Assembly (NCBI RefSeq): GCF_003732275.1
Contig: NZ_MOBM01000006.1
Span: 1-64,000, forward strand
Source of the DNA: Pseudomonas frederiksbergensis
GTDB taxonomy: Bacteria > Pseudomonadota > Gammaproteobacteria > Pseudomonadales > Pseudomonadaceae
Direction: 5' to 3'
Length of the DNA stretch: 64,000 nt
Translations under genes and position numbers: made by a program
Part shown: positions 61,903 through 64,000 of the stretch, one piece after another
Position numbering within the stretch: position 1 is the stretch's first letter
Layout of the letters: the number at the start of each line of letters is the position of its first letter
The notes under the pieces: model-generated
Database searches by the model: none
Seen by the model: the letters and a program-made list of their open reading frames with translations, nothing else
What the model was told of the DNA's origin: nothing

Positions 61903-63132
61903 ATGCTTAATGGCCTGTGGCTTGGCTTCTTCATCGTGGCGGCCGTATCGGCGCTGGCGCAGTGGCTGATCGGCGGTAACACCGGGATCTTTGCGGCGAT
62001 GGTGGAGAGCATTTTCGCCATGGCCAAATTGTCGGTCGAGGTGATGGTACTGCTGTTCGGCACCCTCACCCTCTGGCTGGGTTTTCTGCGGATCGCCGAA
62101 AAGGCCGGGATCGTCGAATGGCTGGCCAAGGCGCTGGGCCCTCTGTTCCTGCGCCTGATGCCGGAAGTGCCGCCCGGGCATCCGGCCATCGGCTTGATCA
62201 CACTCAACTTCGCCGCCAATGGCCTGGGCCTGGACAACGCCGCCACGCCGATCGGTCTCAAGGCCATGCGTGCGTTGCAGGACCTCAACCCCAGCGACAC
62301 GATTGCCAGCAATGCGCAGATCCTCTTTCTGGTACTTAACGCCTCTTCCCTGACCCTGCTGCCGGTGACGATCTTCATGTACCGCGCCCAGCAAGGCGCG
62401 CCCGATCCGACCCTGGTGTTCCTGCCGATCCTGCTCGCGACCAGTTGTTCGACCCTGGTCGGCCTGTTGTCGGTGGCGTTCATGCAGCGTCTGCGCCTAT
62501 GGGACCCGGTGGTGCTCGCTTACCTCATACCCGGTGCCTTGGCCCTCGGCGCGTTCATGGCGCTGCTGGCGACGCTCTCGGCGACCGCTCTGGCGAGCCT
62601 GTCATCGATCCTCGGCAACCTGACGCTGTTCGGGCTGATCATGCTGTTTCTGGTGATCGGCGCATTACGCAAAGTGAAGGTCTACGAGGCGTTCATCGAG
62701 GGCGCCAAAGAAGGCTTCGACGTGGCCAAGAACCTGCTGCCGTATCTGGTGGCGATGCTCTGTGCCGTGGGCGTGCTGCGAGCATCCGGAGCGCTGGATT
62801 TCGGTCTGGACGGGATTCGTCATCTGGTGGAGTGGGCCGGTTGGGACACGCGCTTCGTCGATGCGCTGCCGACGGCCATGGTCAAACCCTTCTCCGGCAG
62901 CGCCGCACGGGCAATGCTGATCGAAACCATGAAGACCTCCGGAGTCGACAGCTTCCCGGCGCTGGTGGCGGCGACTGTCCAGGGCAGTACCGAAACGACC
63001 TTCTATGTGTTGGCGGTGTACTTTGGCGCGGTGGGCATTCAACGCGCACGGCATGCGGTGGGGTGTGCATTGCTGGCGGAGTTGGCGGGGGTGCTTGGCG
63101 CGATCGGGGTTTGTTACTGGTTCTTCGGCTAA
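61903..63132 (+). CDS. SpmA/SpmB-like fused nucleoside-recognition membrane protein
   Basis: A 409-residue inner-membrane protein made of two related halves, each of the 'nucleoside recognition' (Gate) type: residues 1-200 resemble SpmA (GLWLGFFIVAAVSALAQWL; NFAANGLGLDNAATPIGLKAM) and 215-409 resemble SpmB (KEGFDVAKNLLPYLVAMLCAVGVLRASG; PTAMVKPFSGSAARAML; TTFYVLAVYFGAVG). In Bacillus these are two proteins needed for spore-core dehydration; in non-sporulating pseudomonads the fusion has no known role. The start at 61903 is the first ATG after the gltP terminator. Confidence 0.88.
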   Translation: MLNGLWLGFFIVAAVSALAQWLIGGNTGIFAAMVESIFAMAKLSVEVMVLLFGTLTLWLGFLRIAEKAGIVEWLAKALGPLFLRLMPEVPPGHPAIGLITLNFAANGLGLDNAATPIGLKAMRALQDLNPSDTIASNAQILFLVLNASSLTLLPVTIFMYRAQQGAPDPTLVFLPILLATSCSTLVGLLSVAFMQRLRLWDPVVLAYLIPGALALGAFMALLATLSATALASLSSILGNLTLFGLIMLFLVIGALRKVKVYEAFIEGAKEGFDVAKNLLPYLVAMLCAVGVLRASGALDFGLDGIRHLVEWAGWDTRFVDALPTAMVKPFSGSAARAMLIETMKTSGVDSFPALVAATVQGSTETTFYVLAVYFGAVGIQRARHAVGCALLAELAGVLGAIGVCYWFFG

Positions 63133-63142
63133 ACCAAGAACC

Positions 63143-63234
63143 CTGTGGGAGCGAACCTGCTCGCGATGAGGTTGGCACATTCAACAATTCTGTTGGCTGT
63201 TAAACCGCCATCGCGAGCAGGCTCGCTCCCACAT
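63143..63234. repeat. REPIN, GTGGGAGCGAACCTGCTCGCGATG class
   Basis: Inverted REP units between the convergent SpmAB-like and ABC-auxiliary lipoprotein genes. Confidence 0.85.
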
Positions 63235-63250
63235 TGATGTGTGTAGGTCT

Positions 63251-63877
63251 TCAAGGCCTCAGCGGTGGCGCGACTTTCTGACCTTGTTCAATCGCCCAAG
63301 CCACCACCTGCGCCGTCAATTGGTCGCTGGCCAAGCCAAAACCGGTCACCACCGCCGGCACCTTTACATCGCTCAACGGCTGACGCACTTCAAAGCGTCT
63401 GCTGGCGAGGATTCGTTGGTCATACCCACGCACCAGCAACGCATCCAGGCGCACGACCACGCTCGCCGCCGTGCCTTGGTACTCGGTCTGGAACGCTTGC
63501 AGGTTGCCGCCCAGTTCCAGGTCTGCCTGGAAATTACTGTCATCGGTGCTGAGCAAGGGCACGCGACCGTCACGCTGGAAACCATCGAGCAGACGATTGC
63601 GCAATAGCACCGGTGCCGGATCGCTCCAGCGTGAAGCCTTGTAGCTGCTGATCAGGTCACCTTGAGGTATCACCGCGATTTTCGGGTTGTTCAAGGCTTC
63701 GCTGGTCTGAGGCTTGGCCAGCCGCAACGACCAGCGCTGCGGCGTGCCGTGTTGGGCCGATGCGTCGCGCTGTGCCGACGGCAGTCGATAGACATCGGAC
63801 GGCTCGGCCTTGGGGAAAATCGAACAGGAAGCGACCAACGCAAAACCGGCGAGGAGGGCGAGATGAGCCAGCTTCAT
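63251..63877 (-). CDS. ABC-type transport auxiliary lipoprotein (PqiC/LetC-like)
   Basis: A 208-residue predicted lipoprotein: LALLAGFALVASCSIFP gives a VASC lipobox (Cys18). The mature part has YRLP, the SDPAPVLLRNRLLDGFQRDGRVP segment and LDALLVRGYDQRILASRRFEV, typical of the PqiC / ABC-transport auxiliary family linked to MCE-domain lipid transport across the envelope. Its ATG overlaps the stop of the upstream MCE gene (ATGA), so both belong to one operon. Confidence 0.88.
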   Translation of the reverse strand: MKLAHLALLAGFALVASCSIFPKAEPSDVYRLPSAQRDASAQHGTPQRWSLRLAKPQTSEALNNPKIAVIPQGDLISSYKASRWSDPAPVLLRNRLLDGFQRDGRVPLLSTDDSNFQADLELGGNLQAFQTEYQGTAASVVVRLDALLVRGYDQRILASRRFEVRQPLSDVKVPAVVTGFGLASDQLTAQVVAWAIEQGQKVAPPLRP

Positions 63878-64000
63878 GGCGTGAACTCCTTGTTTTTGTC
63901 ACTGCCCAGCAGGTAACCGCTGGGGTTGGCCTCAAGCCGCTGGGAAATGGTCCGCAGCGAACTCAAGGTATCGCGCAGTTCACGCACCGCCGGTGCCAGG
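63874..64000 (-). CDS. MCE-domain (MlaD-family) protein, C-terminal fragment
   Basis: Only the last 41 codons are in the window; the gene continues past position 64000. The visible peptide ends in RLEANPSGYLLGSDKNKEFTP, a usual end for MlaD/MCE proteins of ABC lipid-transport systems in pseudomonads, and RELRDTLSSLRTISQ before it is the end of the helical part. It is translationally coupled to the auxiliary lipoprotein. The rest of the operon (ATPase and permease) should lie beyond the window edge. Confidence 0.78.
   Translation of the reverse strand, partial: LAPAVRELRDTLSSLRTISQRLEANPSGYLLGSDKNKEFTP

Noticed and set aside
60343..62394. A 683-codon minus-strand frame opposite gltP and the SpmAB-like gene
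   Set aside because: It runs through two real genes, a REPIN and a terminator; an antisense shadow of GC-rich coding DNA.

Overview
The window is chromosomal DNA of a Pseudomonas, most likely of the P. fluorescens group. The evidence is the gene content (trpI/trpBA, ErsA, AlgB/KinB, aa3-oxidase cluster, ZnuABC/Zur, AmpDh2, TpbA), gene blocks that keep P. aeruginosa order as I remember it, and about ten REPIN-type inverted repeats typical of fluorescent pseudomonads. No rRNA, tRNA, CRISPR array, prophage or transposase was seen. Nearly all of it is ordinary core genome; the less explained material is in intergenic DNA and a few small-protein families.

Layout. 1-6.1 kb: end of pntB, an acetyl-CoA hydrolase/CoA-transferase, two DUF1127 genes with matching operator-like sequences, and an array of three secreted DUF2388 paralogues coupled to a DUF4105 protein. 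6.1-9.5 kb: trpBA with its divergent activator trpI. 9.5-15.5 kb: small stress and envelope genes (DUF883, dodecin, two DUF1161 paralogues, a luciferase-like oxidoreductase, osmC behind an AlgU promoter, two related lipoproteins, a putative aminopeptidase, a HAD phosphatase). 15.5-24.3 kb: gamma-carbonic anhydrase, prlC-yheV, the tyrosine phosphatase tpbA, a small protein with an EF-hand-like loop, an SOS-boxed radical SAM gene, a beta-carbonic anhydrase with a SulP transporter. 24.3-33.3 kb: the complete aa3 cytochrome c oxidase locus (coxB, coxA, ctaG, coxC, SURF1, ctaA, ctaB, sco). 33.5-42.3 kb: metNIQ, katE, a lipoprotein gene, and the znuBC-zur/znuA zinc-uptake divergon. 42.4-50.5 kb: thrB, a DUF2782 gene, polA, the sRNA gene ersA, engB, cytochromes c5-like and c4, dsbA, an EEP-family hydrolase. 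50.5-59.7 kb: a diguanylate cyclase, the amidase ampDh2, a CSS-domain EAL phosphodiesterase, kinB-algB, and a small operon ending in the lysozyme inhibitor ivy. 59.7-64 kb: a long unexplained intergenic stretch, gltP, a fused SpmA/SpmB-like membrane protein, and the start of an MCE/Mla-type lipid-transport operon.

Several themes tie the genes together. Envelope stress: AlgU-type promoters precede osmC and ersA, and AlgB/KinB, ampDh2, ivy and dsbA lie close by. Cyclic-di-GMP: TpbA, a GGDEF protein and a redox-type CSS-EAL protein sit in the same window as dsbA. Metal and redox supply: copper and haem insertion factors are clustered with the oxidase they build, and zinc uptake is controlled by Zur. 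The observations I would look at first are the duplicated GTAC operators and symmetric dyad before the DUF1127 genes, the DUF2388/DUF4105 cluster, the three CGGCAT repeats at exact 20-bp spacing before gltP, the sigma-54-like promoter next to algB, the leader ORF before coxB and the ribosome-site hairpin of the luciferase-like gene.
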